Shown here in pieces: positions 34,572 through 42,121 of a stretch of 64,000 bases of DNA. The notes beneath the pieces were generated by a model, which saw only the letters and a program-made list of their open reading frames with translations, did not search any database and was not told the origin of the DNA. Numbering within the stretch: the first letter of the stretch is position 1; each line of letters starts with the position of its first letter. Source of the DNA: an uncultured Pelagibacteraceae bacterium (GTDB lineage Bacteria; Pseudomonadota; Alphaproteobacteria; Pelagibacterales; Pelagibacteraceae); contig CABZCA010000005.1 in NCBI GenBank assembly GCA_902524115.1, positions 32,313 through 96,312 on the forward strand, in the 5' to 3' direction. The translations under genes and the position numbers were made by a program.

Positions 34572-36250
34572 CTTTTTTAAAAATAAATAATTTGAGTGTC
34601 GACTATAAAATGAGAAAAGAAACTGTAAATGCTGCAAAAAATATCAATATTGATATAAAAAAAGGTGAAATTGTTGGATTAGTTGGAGAGTCTGGTTCCG
34701 GAAAAAGCACTGTCGCTAATGCCATTGTAAATTTAATTGATGAACCAGGTAAAGTTTCAAGTGGATCAATATTGATGGGAGAAACTAATATCAGCGAAAA
34801 TCCAGAAACAATTCTTCAGTATCGAGGAAAAAAAATTGGATTAATATTTCAAGATCCTCAAACTTCTTTAAATCCAATTTTAACCATTGGTGAACAGCTT
34901 ATAGAAACAATACAAACTCATTTAAATTTAAGTTCAGATAGTGCAAAAAATAAAGCAATTAATTTATTAAAAGAAGTGGGGATCAAAGATGCAGAAAATA
35001 GGTTTTATAATTATCCCCACCAATTTTCTGGTGGAATGAGGCAAAGAGTTGTTATTTCTCTTGCTTTATGTTGCGAGCCTGAATTATTAATTGCAGATGA
35101 ACCAACAACAGCACTAGACGTTTCTATTCAGTCTCAAATTCTTGAATTAATAAAAAGATTAACAAAAGAGAGAAACTTAGCTGTAATACTTATTACCCAC
35201 GATATGGGAGTTATAGCTGAAACTACAGATAGAGTAGCTGTAATGAAAAATGGAGACTTAGTCGAAATAGGTTTAACCAAACAGATATTAGTTAAGCCCA
35301 AGGAAAAATACACAAAGAGTTTAGTTAGTTCTGTACCACCGACTAATAAAAAAATATCAAGATTTACAATAATAGAAAAAGAGAAGGTAAGTAATCAAAA
35401 TAATAACATTAAAATATTAAACAGATGGTCCAAAAAGATAATTATTGACCAAAATTTAGTTGAAATTAAAAACTTAAGTAAATCATTTGATGATAGTTTT
35501 TTTACAGAGAATACAAAGAATTCTGTAATGGCTGTAGATAATGTCTCACTAAATATAAAAGAAGGACAGTCTTTTGGCTTAGTTGGTGAAAGTGGAAGTG
35601 GCAAAACAACAATAGCAAAAATGGTTGTTAATTTGTTTAAGCCTAGTTCTGGGGATATTTATTTTGACAGTGTTAATGTTACCAAAATTAAAAAAAACAA
35701 AGATCTACTTAAATTTAGAAAGCAAATTCAAATGATATTTCAGGATCCATTTTCTTCGTTAAATGGAAGACTAAAAGTAAAGGAAATTATTACAGAACCA
35801 ATTAAACTTCATAATCCAGATATAAAATCTAGTGATTTAGATAGTTATATTCATGATTTATTAGAATCTGTTGAATTAACTCAACAGTCTGCAATCAGAT
35901 ATCCCCATGAATTTTCAGGGGGACAAAGACAAAGAATATCAATAGCAAGGGCGCTAGCAACCCAACCAAGACTTCTTGTTTGTGATGAACCTACATCAGC
36001 ATTAGACGTGAGCATTCAAGCTCAAATATTAAACTTATTAAAAGATCTTCAAGAACAGTTAAATCTCACAATTTTATTTATAAGCCATGATTTACCTGTT
36101 GTTAGACAAATGTGTGATAAAATAGCTGTGCTTAAAGATGGAAAATTATGTGAAGTGTCAGAAACAGAAGAGTTGTTTAAAAATCCTAAACATAATTATA
36201 CTAAGGAACTACTAAAATTAATGCCAAAAATTGAGTCAATTTATAACTAA
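34568..36250 (+). CDS. Fused dual ABC ATPase of the peptide transporter (DppD-DppF)
   Basis: A 560-residue protein joining two ATPase modules that are separate proteins (DppD and DppF) in E. coli. Module one has Walker A GESGSGKST near residue 40, signature QFSGGMRQRV near 153, and Walker B LLIADEPTTALDVS near 175. Module two has GESGSGKTT near 345, EFSGGQRQRISIARAL near 455 and LLVCDEPTSALDVS near 478. An oligopeptide-transporter C-terminal extension lies between them at about residues 235-275. Fusions of this kind are common in alphaproteobacteria. Confidence 0.9.
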   Translation: MTFLKINNLSVDYKMRKETVNAAKNINIDIKKGEIVGLVGESGSGKSTVANAIVNLIDEPGKVSSGSILMGETNISENPETILQYRGKKIGLIFQDPQTSLNPILTIGEQLIETIQTHLNLSSDSAKNKAINLLKEVGIKDAENRFYNYPHQFSGGMRQRVVISLALCCEPELLIADEPTTALDVSIQSQILELIKRLTKERNLAVILITHDMGVIAETTDRVAVMKNGDLVEIGLTKQILVKPKEKYTKSLVSSVPPTNKKISRFTIIEKEKVSNQNNNIKILNRWSKKIIIDQNLVEIKNLSKSFDDSFFTENTKNSVMAVDNVSLNIKEGQSFGLVGESGSGKTTIAKMVVNLFKPSSGDIYFDSVNVTKIKKNKDLLKFRKQIQMIFQDPFSSLNGRLKVKEIITEPIKLHNPDIKSSDLDSYIHDLLESVELTQQSAIRYPHEFSGGQRQRISIARALATQPRLLVCDEPTSALDVSIQAQILNLLKDLQEQLNLTILFISHDLPVVRQMCDKIAVLKDGKLCEVSETEELFKNPKHNYTKELLKLMPKIESIYN

Positions 36251-36262
36251 AAGGAGAAAACT

Positions 36263-36655
36263 ATGACAATATTTAAAAAAATTTCTGAAAATGAAGCTAC
36301 TGGCAAAGTAAAAGAAATTTTTGAAGAAATAAAAGAAGCACGACAAATAACTGAAATTCCGAATTTTTGGAAAACAATGGCTAATAGTCCTGAAACATTA
36401 GAAAGAACCTGGAGATCATTACAACAAGTAATGGGAAAAGGTGAATTAGATCCTGCTGTAAAGGAGCTTATTTATGTTGCAGTTTCAATTACTAACAATT
36501 GTGAATATTGTATTAAATCTCATTCTTTAGCTGCCAGAAAAAAAGGTGCCACAGATGGAATGATAAACGAAATGATCGCAATTGTCGGAATGGCAAATGA
36601 AACAAATCGCTTAGTTGAAGGTTATCAAGTAGAAGTAGACGACTTTTTAAAATAA
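36263..36655 (+). CDS. Carboxymuconolactone decarboxylase/AhpD-like protein
   Basis: A 130-residue all-helical protein of the CMD family. The redox motif C80-x2-C83 with H87 (NNCEYCIKSHSLAA) matches AhpD-type peroxidases, where the cysteines reduce peroxides or a partner peroxiredoxin. A strong AAAGGAG ribosome site precedes it, 12 bases after the transporter ATPase. It probably gives oxidative protection, though CMD proteins have varied roles. Confidence 0.78.
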   Translation: MTIFKKISENEATGKVKEIFEEIKEARQITEIPNFWKTMANSPETLERTWRSLQQVMGKGELDPAVKELIYVAVSITNNCEYCIKSHSLAARKKGATDGMINEMIAIVGMANETNRLVEGYQVEVDDFLK

Positions 36656-36656
36656 A

Positions 36657-37001
36657 ATGAATTTTGATTTTGTTTACAAGATATGTACAAAATCTGAGTG
36701 GAGTGAGGCAAAACAAAATAATATTTTTAAAGGCACTGAATTAGATTTAAAAGATGGTTATATCCATTTTTCAGATAAAGATCAGGTCAAGCAAACACTA
36801 AACAAGTTTTATATTAATCAAACTAATTTAATAATTCTTAAAGTGGATGCTCTAAAATTAAAAAATCTAGTTTGGGAACAATCAACTGATGGCAACATGT
36901 TTCCACATTTATACTCAGATCTAGATTTAGATTTTGTAGTTAAAGAATATATGGTTAATTTAAAAGATGACGGTAAGCATGATCTGCCAAATGAACTTTA
37001 A
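36657..37001 (+). CDS. DUF952 family protein
   Basis: A 114-residue protein starting one base after the AhpD-like gene. The YKICTKSEWSEAK start, GTELDLKDGYIHFSD near residues 24-38 and the FPHLYSDLDLDFVV segment near 82 are the three conserved blocks of DUF952. The family has no established function; some members are fused to glutathione S-transferase-like domains. Being the end of the peptide-transporter transcript is its only context. It is convergent with the SMR gene. Confidence 0.75.
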   Translation: MNFDFVYKICTKSEWSEAKQNNIFKGTELDLKDGYIHFSDKDQVKQTLNKFYINQTNLIILKVDALKLKNLVWEQSTDGNMFPHLYSDLDLDFVVKEYMVNLKDDGKHDLPNEL

Positions 37002-37003
37002 TA

Positions 37004-37339
37004 TTAATTTGATTTTCCAATTAAATTAACAATTAATACTCCAGATATAATTAATATTAGACCTATAATTGTAAAAAAGTCAGGAATTTGGTTAAATTTA
37101 TAAATACCAACAACTGAAGTAGCTATTATACATAAGCCTGCAAATGAAGCATAAGTTACGCCAACAGGAATAGTTTTCATAACTAAAGAAAGCGTATACA
37201 TGCAAGCAACTATTGTTATTGCCGTAAAGACACTTGGTAAAAATATTGTAAAACCATTTGCAGCTTTGGCGAAACCATTTGATGCTGTACCAAGGGCAAC
37301 TGCAATAATTAAAATTATATAAGCAGTTAAATTACTCAT
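37004..37339 (-). CDS. Small multidrug resistance (SMR)-like membrane protein lacking Glu14
   Basis: A 111-residue protein with four hydrophobic helices and the SMR fold pattern (GFT after helix 1, VGVTYASFAG in helix 3, and a final helix ending NLIGKSN). In EmrE-type exporters the essential proton- and drug-coupling Glu14 lies in AEVIGT; here the matching stretch is AVALGT with Val14. The protein may therefore be a non-coupled facilitator or a partner subunit. Its ligand cannot be inferred from sequence. Confidence 0.72.
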   Translation of the reverse strand: MSNLTAYIILIIAVALGTASNGFAKAANGFTIFLPSVFTAITIVACMYTLSLVMKTIPVGVTYASFAGLCIIATSVVGIYKFNQIPDFFTIIGLILIISGVLIVNLIGKSN

Positions 37340-37387
37340 AATTAAAGAATAATATATCCTTAATTAATATCTACAAACTTTTCTAAT

Positions 37388-37885
37388 TTATTTAAATGTT
37401 ATAGGACCGACCATTCCACTTTCGTAGTGACCAGGAATGTTACATGCCATTTCTAAAGAAATATCTTTTGAAAATTTCCAAATAATTTCTCCTGTTTTAT
37501 TTGGCTCTAGCATTACACTATTTGCGTGTTTATGGCCCAATGAGTGGTCTTTTTTAGACATTTCTTTCATTTTTTTATGATCAATTCGGTCGCCTAAAAG
37601 AATATCGTGTTCAATTAATCTTGCCATTTCCGGTTGGTGATCAATATGCATCTTTTTAGTCCCAATATTATACTCATGTACCAGTTCACCTAAATTTTTA
37701 ACAATTATTTTTACTGTTTCACCTTTTTTAACTTGAATTGAACTTGGCTCATAATAATTGTCATACATCTTTACTTCTATTACTCTTGTAACATCATTTG
37801 GATCACCCTTAGACCCAATCATCTTCATTGAAGCTGCATTAGAATTAAAGGCGATAAAAATAAATAAAAGTATAAGTTTTTTCAT
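37388..37885 (-). CDS. Secreted cupredoxin with His/Met-rich insert
   Basis: A 165-residue exported protein with an 18-residue signal peptide (NSNA-ASM). The type 1 copper ligands appear as H70 (GELVHEYN), C148, H153 and M158 (ACNIPGHYESGM), in the C-x4-H-x4-M spacing of auracyanin-like cupredoxins. Residues about 79-120 carry an insert with ten His and several Met, a pattern of copper-binding proteins. It could carry electrons or store and deliver periplasmic copper. It is the last gene of the minus-strand small-protein cassette, overlapping its neighbour's stop by one base. Confidence 0.8.
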   Translation of the reverse strand: MKKLILLFIFIAFNSNAASMKMIGSKGDPNDVTRVIEVKMYDNYYEPSSIQVKKGETVKIIVKNLGELVHEYNIGTKKMHIDHQPEMARLIEHDILLGDRIDHKKMKEMSKKDHSLGHKHANSVMLEPNKTGEIIWKFSKDISLEMACNIPGHYESGMVGPITFK

Positions 37886-38205
37886 TATTTAGGCATAGGT
37901 GTTGCGCCAGTCTCTAAACTCATGATTTTTCCATTATCATATTTGTAGACTGCCATTACTGCTTCTGTATTTCCGTCATCAAATGTTACAAATGCGTGGT
38001 GTACACCAACTTCATCATTTTCATATACAACTCGTGTATCTCTTTGATTAATATCACCGCTCATCGCCCATTTGATCACCTCAGATTTACCTAAAGTATT
38101 TCCTGATTTATGCATTGTAAATTTGAAATCGTCATGCAAAAGTTCATTCATAGCTGCTTCATCTTTATTTTTTAATGCAGCACTATATTTTTCTAATATT
38201 GACAT
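37885..38205 (-). CDS. NTF2-like (SnoaL-fold) small protein, paralogue 1
   Basis: A 106-residue protein starting at MSILEKYSAAL; the ATG at 38205 has AAAGGAGATAAA before it, so an earlier start at 38229 is not used. LLHDDFKF and the DDGNTEAVMAVYKYDNGKI stretch show the NTF2-like cone fold. It is clearly paralogous to the protein at 40326-40652, sharing MSILEK, HDD, YENDEVG and the ETGATxxPK ending. The fold binds small ligands or catalyses simple isomerisation or hydrolysis; no catalytic set is certain. Confidence 0.72.
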   Translation of the reverse strand: MSILEKYSAALKNKDEAAMNELLHDDFKFTMHKSGNTLGKSEVIKWAMSGDINQRDTRVVYENDEVGVHHAFVTFDDGNTEAVMAVYKYDNGKIMSLETGATPMPK

Positions 38206-38215
38206 TTTATCTCCT

Positions 38216-38503
38216 TTATACTCCTTCAATTATCATTCCATTAGTATCTGCGTTATCTAATCGAATTTGTTTTATTGGTTTATATTCTTCAGAATTATAC
38301 CATTCCTTTGCTTTCTCGTAACTTGGAAATTTTATCACAACTGTCCTTGGATGCTGCCATGACCCTTCAATAGTCTCGCTGTTACCACCTCTTACAAGAT
38401 ACTCCCCACCAAATTTTTCTGCAGTGGGTTTAACTTTGTCTATGTATTCCTTATAATTTTCAGGATTGTTTACATTAAGGTTAAATATCGCATAACCACT
38501 CAT
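38216..38503 (-). CDS. DUF1330 family protein
   Basis: A 95-residue protein matching DUF1330: MSGYAIFNLNVNNPENYKEYIDKVKP, GGEYLVRGG near residues 32-40, and VVIKFPSYEKAKEWYNSEEYKPIKQIR near 55-81. This family has a dimeric ferredoxin-like (ABM-type) fold. Its role is unknown. A good ribosome site precedes it and the next gene starts 10 bases later. It is part of the small-protein cassette. Confidence 0.82.
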   Translation of the reverse strand: MSGYAIFNLNVNNPENYKEYIDKVKPTAEKFGGEYLVRGGNSETIEGSWQHPRTVVIKFPSYEKAKEWYNSEEYKPIKQIRLDNADTNGMIIEGV

Positions 38504-38505
38504 AA

Positions 38506-38829
38506 TTATTCTCCTGGTTTAATAACTGACTTTGTGGCATCTGCAGCATTTTGAAAAGCTTTATTGTAGTCAATAACTTCATGTACCATCAAATCATCCA
38601 TAAGACCTGAATTTTTGAATGCAATCTTTAAGGAAAGTGCTTGTTCATAATCTCCTTCTACACATGAGATAACATCAAATCTACCTCTTACCCATTCATA
38701 GCTGATCAATTTTAAACCAGCCGCCTCAGTAACTTTCTTAGTCGATGCATATCTATCTGCAGTTGGATCATTTTGCATTCTTTTCATTAATTCTGCACTT
38801 ATTTTTCCAATCAAATAAAATTTTGACAT
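38506..38829 (-). CDS. GYD-domain-like small protein
   Basis: A 107-residue protein starting MSKFYLIG at an ATG two bases past the stop of the upstream gene; a TTG four codons earlier is less likely. The segment AGLKLISYEWVRGRFDVISCVEGDYEQALSLKIAF has the pattern of GYD proteins (tryptophan/glycine/arginine/aspartate in a dimeric ferredoxin-like fold). Function is unknown. Shared fold class with DUF1330 and two other members suggests a set of related dimers in the same operon. Confidence 0.65.
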   Translation of the reverse strand: MSKFYLIGKISAELMKRMQNDPTADRYASTKKVTEAAGLKLISYEWVRGRFDVISCVEGDYEQALSLKIAFKNSGLMDDLMVHEVIDYNKAFQNAADATKSVIKPGE

Positions 38830-38830
38830 A

Positions 38831-39121
38831 TTACACTTCAATCTTTGTTAAATCCCAAGCGGTCATTTTCTCAACACACTCATCAAAAATTGGCTTTCCA
38901 AGTGGATGCGTACCAGATACTAACTCTTTCATTTTTTCTTCGTTGTGAACAAATACCTTGAACATAACACCGCTTTTGTCTGGTATAACTGCACCTACAG
39001 TTTTTTCAGGATAAGCTGCAGACTTTCTTACACTCATACCTTCATCCGACTGCATCCATCCCATAAATTTTTCAAACTTGCCTTCTTTTAATTCTGCAAG
39101 TACTAACATTTCTTTTTCCAT
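38831..39121 (-). CDS. Small protein of unknown function in cassette
   Basis: A 96-residue protein, MEKEMLVLAELKEGKFEKFMGW at the start, with alternating strands and helices that suggest a dimeric alpha/beta barrel-like fold. I do not recognise the family. The AGGAGGAAAG ribosome site is the strongest in the cassette. A conserved-looking GTHPLGKPIFDECVEKM segment lies at residues 69-85 or so. It sits between the GYD-like and secreted barrel genes. Confidence 0.6.
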   Translation of the reverse strand: MEKEMLVLAELKEGKFEKFMGWMQSDEGMSVRKSAAYPEKTVGAVIPDKSGVMFKVFVHNEEKMKELVSGTHPLGKPIFDECVEKMTAWDLTKIEV

Positions 39122-39174
39122 TCTTTCCTCCTTTTTTTTATTTATTATTGTAAATCAATCTAATGATTATTCAA

Positions 39175-39660
39175 TTATTTCATTAAAGAATATTCACCTT
39201 TAAAATAAATTGATGAGGCAAATTTATTTTCTTGAGCTGAGTTAATTGGTGTGTATCCTGTTGAGCCACTACATTCTATTCCTTTATATTTTCCTGTTCC
39301 CCCTAAACATTTAAATGTACCATTCATTGAGTCTCCAAGTGGAATTTCGTAGTATGTAAAAATAGTTTCCCCATCCAGTTGATTTATTTTACAGTGTCCC
39401 ATTTCAAATCCCTTTCCTGGGATTGTGCCTGCGCCAAGACAATATTGTGATGCATTATCCATGAATGTTGTACCTTCGACTGCCATTAATCCTCCAACTC
39501 CATCGTAAGTAAAGGTTAAAAAGTTACCCTCGTTATCAGTAAGAAATTTGTTATCTCCAACAATAAAACCTTTAAGATCAATTTTTCCTTTATGACCGTC
39601 TGCAAAACTTGATGTTGTAAATATTATAAACATCATAATTAAATATATTTTTTTCACCAT
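39175..39660 (-). CDS. Secreted barrel-like protein of unknown function
   Basis: About 161 residues starting MVKKIYLIMMFIIF, a clear signal peptide of about 20 residues (SSFA-DGHK). The ATG at 39660 follows AAAGGTA and is preferred over a start at 39696 inside the upstream gene. The mature part is beta-rich with the GGTGKYKGIECSGSTGY segment typical of allene oxide cyclase-like and other small barrels, and four cysteines (YCLG, HCK, KCLG, ECSG). It is probably periplasmic. The only secreted protein in the cassette apart from the cupredoxin. Confidence 0.65.
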   Translation of the reverse strand: MVKKIYLIMMFIIFTTSSFADGHKGKIDLKGFIVGDNKFLTDNEGNFLTFTYDGVGGLMAVEGTTFMDNASQYCLGAGTIPGKGFEMGHCKINQLDGETIFTYYEIPLGDSMNGTFKCLGGTGKYKGIECSGSTGYTPINSAQENKFASSIYFKGEYSLMK

Positions 39661-39679
39661 TACCTTTCTATTATTATTT

Positions 39680-39949
39680 TTAGTCTGAACATACACTCAT
39701 TACTGTTGTCTCTCTTTTGTGACCAGATTGTTCAATTACTTTAGCATTCTCTGGATTCTGCATAAATTTTTGCATAGTGTCTGCAGCTGGTGTTTCCATC
39801 ACAATATGCACTTTATTTGGATTTTCTATTTCATTACCTACATAAATAGTTTTAATACCTGCTGCTTCTCTTGGGCCAGAATGTTCATCAAACAATTTTT
39901 TCCAGTGAATCCAGTCTTTTACTTCAAAGTTACCAACCATTTTTACCAT
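39680..39949 (-). CDS. Small ferredoxin-like (ABM-type) protein
   Basis: An 89-residue protein starting MVKMVGNFEVKDWIHWK; the ATG at 39949 follows a GGGGGAATAAA site, so the in-frame start at 40003 within the cupin gene is not used. FDEHSGPREAAGIKTIYVGNEIENPNKVHIVMET is the pattern of DUF3764-like and other stress-responsive dimeric alpha/beta barrels. Function is unknown. It begins one base after the cupin gene stop. Confidence 0.65.
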   Translation of the reverse strand: MVKMVGNFEVKDWIHWKKLFDEHSGPREAAGIKTIYVGNEIENPNKVHIVMETPAADTMQKFMQNPENAKVIEQSGHKRETTVMSVCSD

Positions 39950-39950
39950 T

Positions 39951-40301
39951 TTATTCCCCCCAAACCCCAGCAAATTCATATGCTTCAACAGGTTCGTTGC
40001 CAATTACCCAAGCGTCATGTCCAGGTGATACAGAGTAAGAGTCTCCTGCTTTATATGTAACCTCTGTTCCATCATCGTGTTTTGCGCAAACAGAACCTTT
40101 TGTGATAATTCCAATATGGTTTGCCTGACAACTGTCAGTTCCAATATGTGGCTTAACATCTGTAGACCATTTCCATCCTGGTTTTAAATGCAATCTTACT
40201 ACTCTTTGACCACCTACCTTAACTGCTTCAATTTTAGCATTATTAAATTTATCAACTACTTCGTCTGCTTTATCAAAAGTTTTAACTTCTATACTAGCCA
40301 C
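39951..40301 (-). CDS. Small cupin protein
   Basis: A 116-residue single-cupin protein. The metal-binding cupin motif 1 is in NHIGIITKGSVCAKHDDGTE and motif 2 in GDSYSVSPGHDAWVIGNEPVEAYEFAG. The first motif begins with a histidine and lacks the usual HxH pair, so metal binding is uncertain. Possible roles are ligand binding or dioxygenase or isomerase chemistry. It follows the NTF2-like paralogue 2 by 24 bases. Confidence 0.72.
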   Translation of the reverse strand: MASIEVKTFDKADEVVDKFNNAKIEAVKVGGQRVVRLHLKPGWKWSTDVKPHIGTDSCQANHIGIITKGSVCAKHDDGTEVTYKAGDSYSVSPGHDAWVIGNEPVEAYEFAGVWGE

Positions 40302-40325
40302 ATTAACTCCTTTATTAGTTCATAG

Positions 40326-40652
40326 TTATTTTGGTATTTTTGTTGCCCCGGTTTCTACTTCAATGATTTTACCATCTTTAAATTTCCAACAACACATTAA
40401 GGCTTCTGTATTTCCATCTTGATAAGTAACATATGAGTGATCAAAACCAATTTCATCATTTTCAAAAAGGATCCTGTATTTTGCAGGACTCATCATACCT
40501 TTACTTACAGCTTCGACCATGCCTGCTTTACCCATGTGTACATATTCACCTTTTAGATGAGAAAACATTTTGTAGTCATCGTGCACCAGCTCACCAGCTG
40601 CTGCACCATCTTTTTCCATGATTGCTTTATTGAGTTTTTCCAATATTGACAT
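40326..40652 (-). CDS. NTF2-like (SnoaL-fold) small protein, paralogue 2
   Basis: A 108-residue protein beginning MSILEKLNKAIMEKDGAAAGELVHDDYKMFSH. It is a clear paralogue of the protein at 37885-38205 (shared NDEIGF, SYVTYQDGNTEALM and ETGATKIPK). The two genes lie at opposite ends of the cassette, with six genes between them, so one duplicated away from the other rather than in tandem. Function is unknown. Confidence 0.75.
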   Translation of the reverse strand: MSILEKLNKAIMEKDGAAAGELVHDDYKMFSHLKGEYVHMGKAGMVEAVSKGMMSPAKYRILFENDEIGFDHSYVTYQDGNTEALMCCWKFKDGKIIEVETGATKIPK

Positions 40653-40660
40653 ATTGTTCC

Positions 40661-41035
40661 TTACTTCTTCATTGCATTGAACATGCTTAGTGTGTCGTCA
40701 AACGCAATAAACATTGTCAGTTTACCATCATCGCCTACTTCAAAGTAATGACCAAAAATAGTATCCATGCCATCTGCCTTAGCAGTTGCCTTAACAAAAA
40801 CTTTGTTTCCCTCGCTAATCATCATATCTGGTGTTACTGAAAAATTACTCCAAAGTTGTGGTACTTGCATCATAGTTTTCATATATGCTTCTTTGCCTTT
40901 ATGAGTTCCTGACATTGGATGTTTATCTCCAGGATAAATCCAAGTGATATCATCATGTACCATATCCATAAATGCCTCCATTTCTCCTTTCCCAAAAAGT
41001 TCATACCCTTTTTTAACTACTTCTTTTGCGTCCAT
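40661..41035 (-). CDS. NTF2-like (SnoaL-fold) protein, third member
   Basis: A 124-residue protein starting MDAKEVVKKGYELFGKGEMEAFMDMVHDDITWIYPG. The ATG at 41035 follows an AAAGGAGATTTT ribosome site, so this is an independent gene even though the CysK reading frame runs into it through a frameshift. It has the ketosteroid-isomerase-like pattern with a HP-x-SGTHKGKEA loop, and is more distant from the other two paralogues. It is the first gene of the small-protein cassette and is preceded by a promoter candidate. Confidence 0.78.
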   Translation of the reverse strand: MDAKEVVKKGYELFGKGEMEAFMDMVHDDITWIYPGDKHPMSGTHKGKEAYMKTMMQVPQLWSNFSVTPDMMISEGNKVFVKATAKADGMDTIFGHYFEVGDDGKLTMFIAFDDTLSMFNAMKK

Positions 41036-41069
41036 AAAATCTCCTTTAATTTTTTTTGTATTAAATTTT

Positions 41070-41102
41070 ATTATAAGATAGAAATGTAATGAATTTATTA
41101 CA
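41070..41102 (-). promoter_or_regulatory. Promoter and dyad upstream of the small-protein cassette
   Basis: On the minus strand TATAAT (41075-41070) lies 35 bases before the first cassette gene. Upstream of it is the inverted repeat TGTAAT-N6-ATTACA (41085-41102), where a -35 element or a regulator site would be. There is no good -35 box. The gap between cysK and the cassette is 83 bases, the largest in this run. Confidence 0.4.
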
Positions 41103-41118
41103 GTACTGGTATGCGTGA

Positions 41119-42121
41119 TTATATCCAGTGAGGATAGGGAAGACCTTTTTCTTTTAAAAAAAGGTTTATTAAACATCTTAGAGTTGTATTTATCAGATTT
41201 ATCACAAAGAATTGTAACAATTGTTTTACCTGGACCTAAAAGTTTACCCAACCTTATTGCTCCAGCAATGTTTACTCCACAACTAGTTCCTAAACTTAAA
41301 CCTTCTTTTTCAATTAAATCGAACAGAACAGGTAATGACTCATGGTCACTTATTGAAAATGCTCCATCAATATTTGCTTTTGCAAAATTTGCAGTAACTC
41401 TACTAGATCCAATACCTTCTGTAATTGAACCCCCCTCACTTTTTAATTCACCTTTTTCAATGTAATTATAAAGAGATGAGCCAGTTGGATCTGATAAATA
41501 TATTTTAATATCTTTATTCTTTTCCTTTAAAAAACTACTTACTCCTGCAATTGTACCACCAGTACCAGATGAACATACAAAACCATCAATTTTTCCATCA
41601 GTTTGTTCCCATATTTCTGGTCCAGTTGTTTCATAATGACCTTTAGAATTTGCTGTATTGTCAAATTGATTAGCCCAAACTACACCGTGGTTGTTGCTAC
41701 TTTTCAATTCATCAGCCAATCTTCCTGCATATTTAACAAAGTTATTTTCATCTTTATATGGTTTTGGTGGAACCAGCCTTAAATCAGCTCCAATATTTCT
41801 TAATAAATCTTTTTTTTCTTGTGTTTGATTATCGTTCATTACGATAATAGTTTTATAACCAATAGAATTTCCTAAAAGACATAACCCAATCCCAGTATTA
41901 CCAGCAGTTCCCTCAACAATTGTTCCACCTTTTGAAATTAATTTTTTTTCCTCAGCATCTCTTATTAATGCTAAAGCTGCTCTATCTTTTACAGAGCCTC
42001 CTGGATTTAGGTACTCTGCTTTTCCATAAATATTACAACCAGTAATTTCTGATGCCGCTTTTAATTTAAATAAAGGGGTGTTTCCTATTGCTTCGACAAA
42101 ATTATTTTGTAAAGTTTTCAT
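41119..42121 (-). CDS. cysK: Cysteine synthase A, with a one-base frameshift near its C-terminus
   Basis: O-acetylserine sulfhydrylase of the CysK/CysM family: the PLP lysine is K45 in [10 protein letters not shown], with the TAGNTG...NTG loop ([11 protein letters not shown]) and the GSSRVTAN segment. The frame runs past the expected end through the A7/T7 run at 41156-41162 and the T5 run at 41146-41150. Removing one base anywhere between 41146 and 41162 restores KGLPYPHWI plus TAA at 41119-41121, the usual CysK ending. As printed, the frame continues into the next gene for 486 codons. The total is 333 residues when corrected. It makes cysteine from O-acetylserine and sulfide and overlaps cysE by 4 bases. 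Confidence 0.87.

Noticed and set aside
39719..40060. A 113-codon plus-strand frame across two cassette genes
   Set aside because: It spans two real minus-strand genes with good ribosome sites; the composition is typical of shadow frames.
40661..42121. A 486-codon CysK-NTF2 fusion protein
   Set aside because: The linker comes from the intergenic stretch, the NTF2-like part has its own ribosome site and ATG at 41035, and a one-base change at a homopolymer restores the normal CysK end. It is reported as a frameshift.
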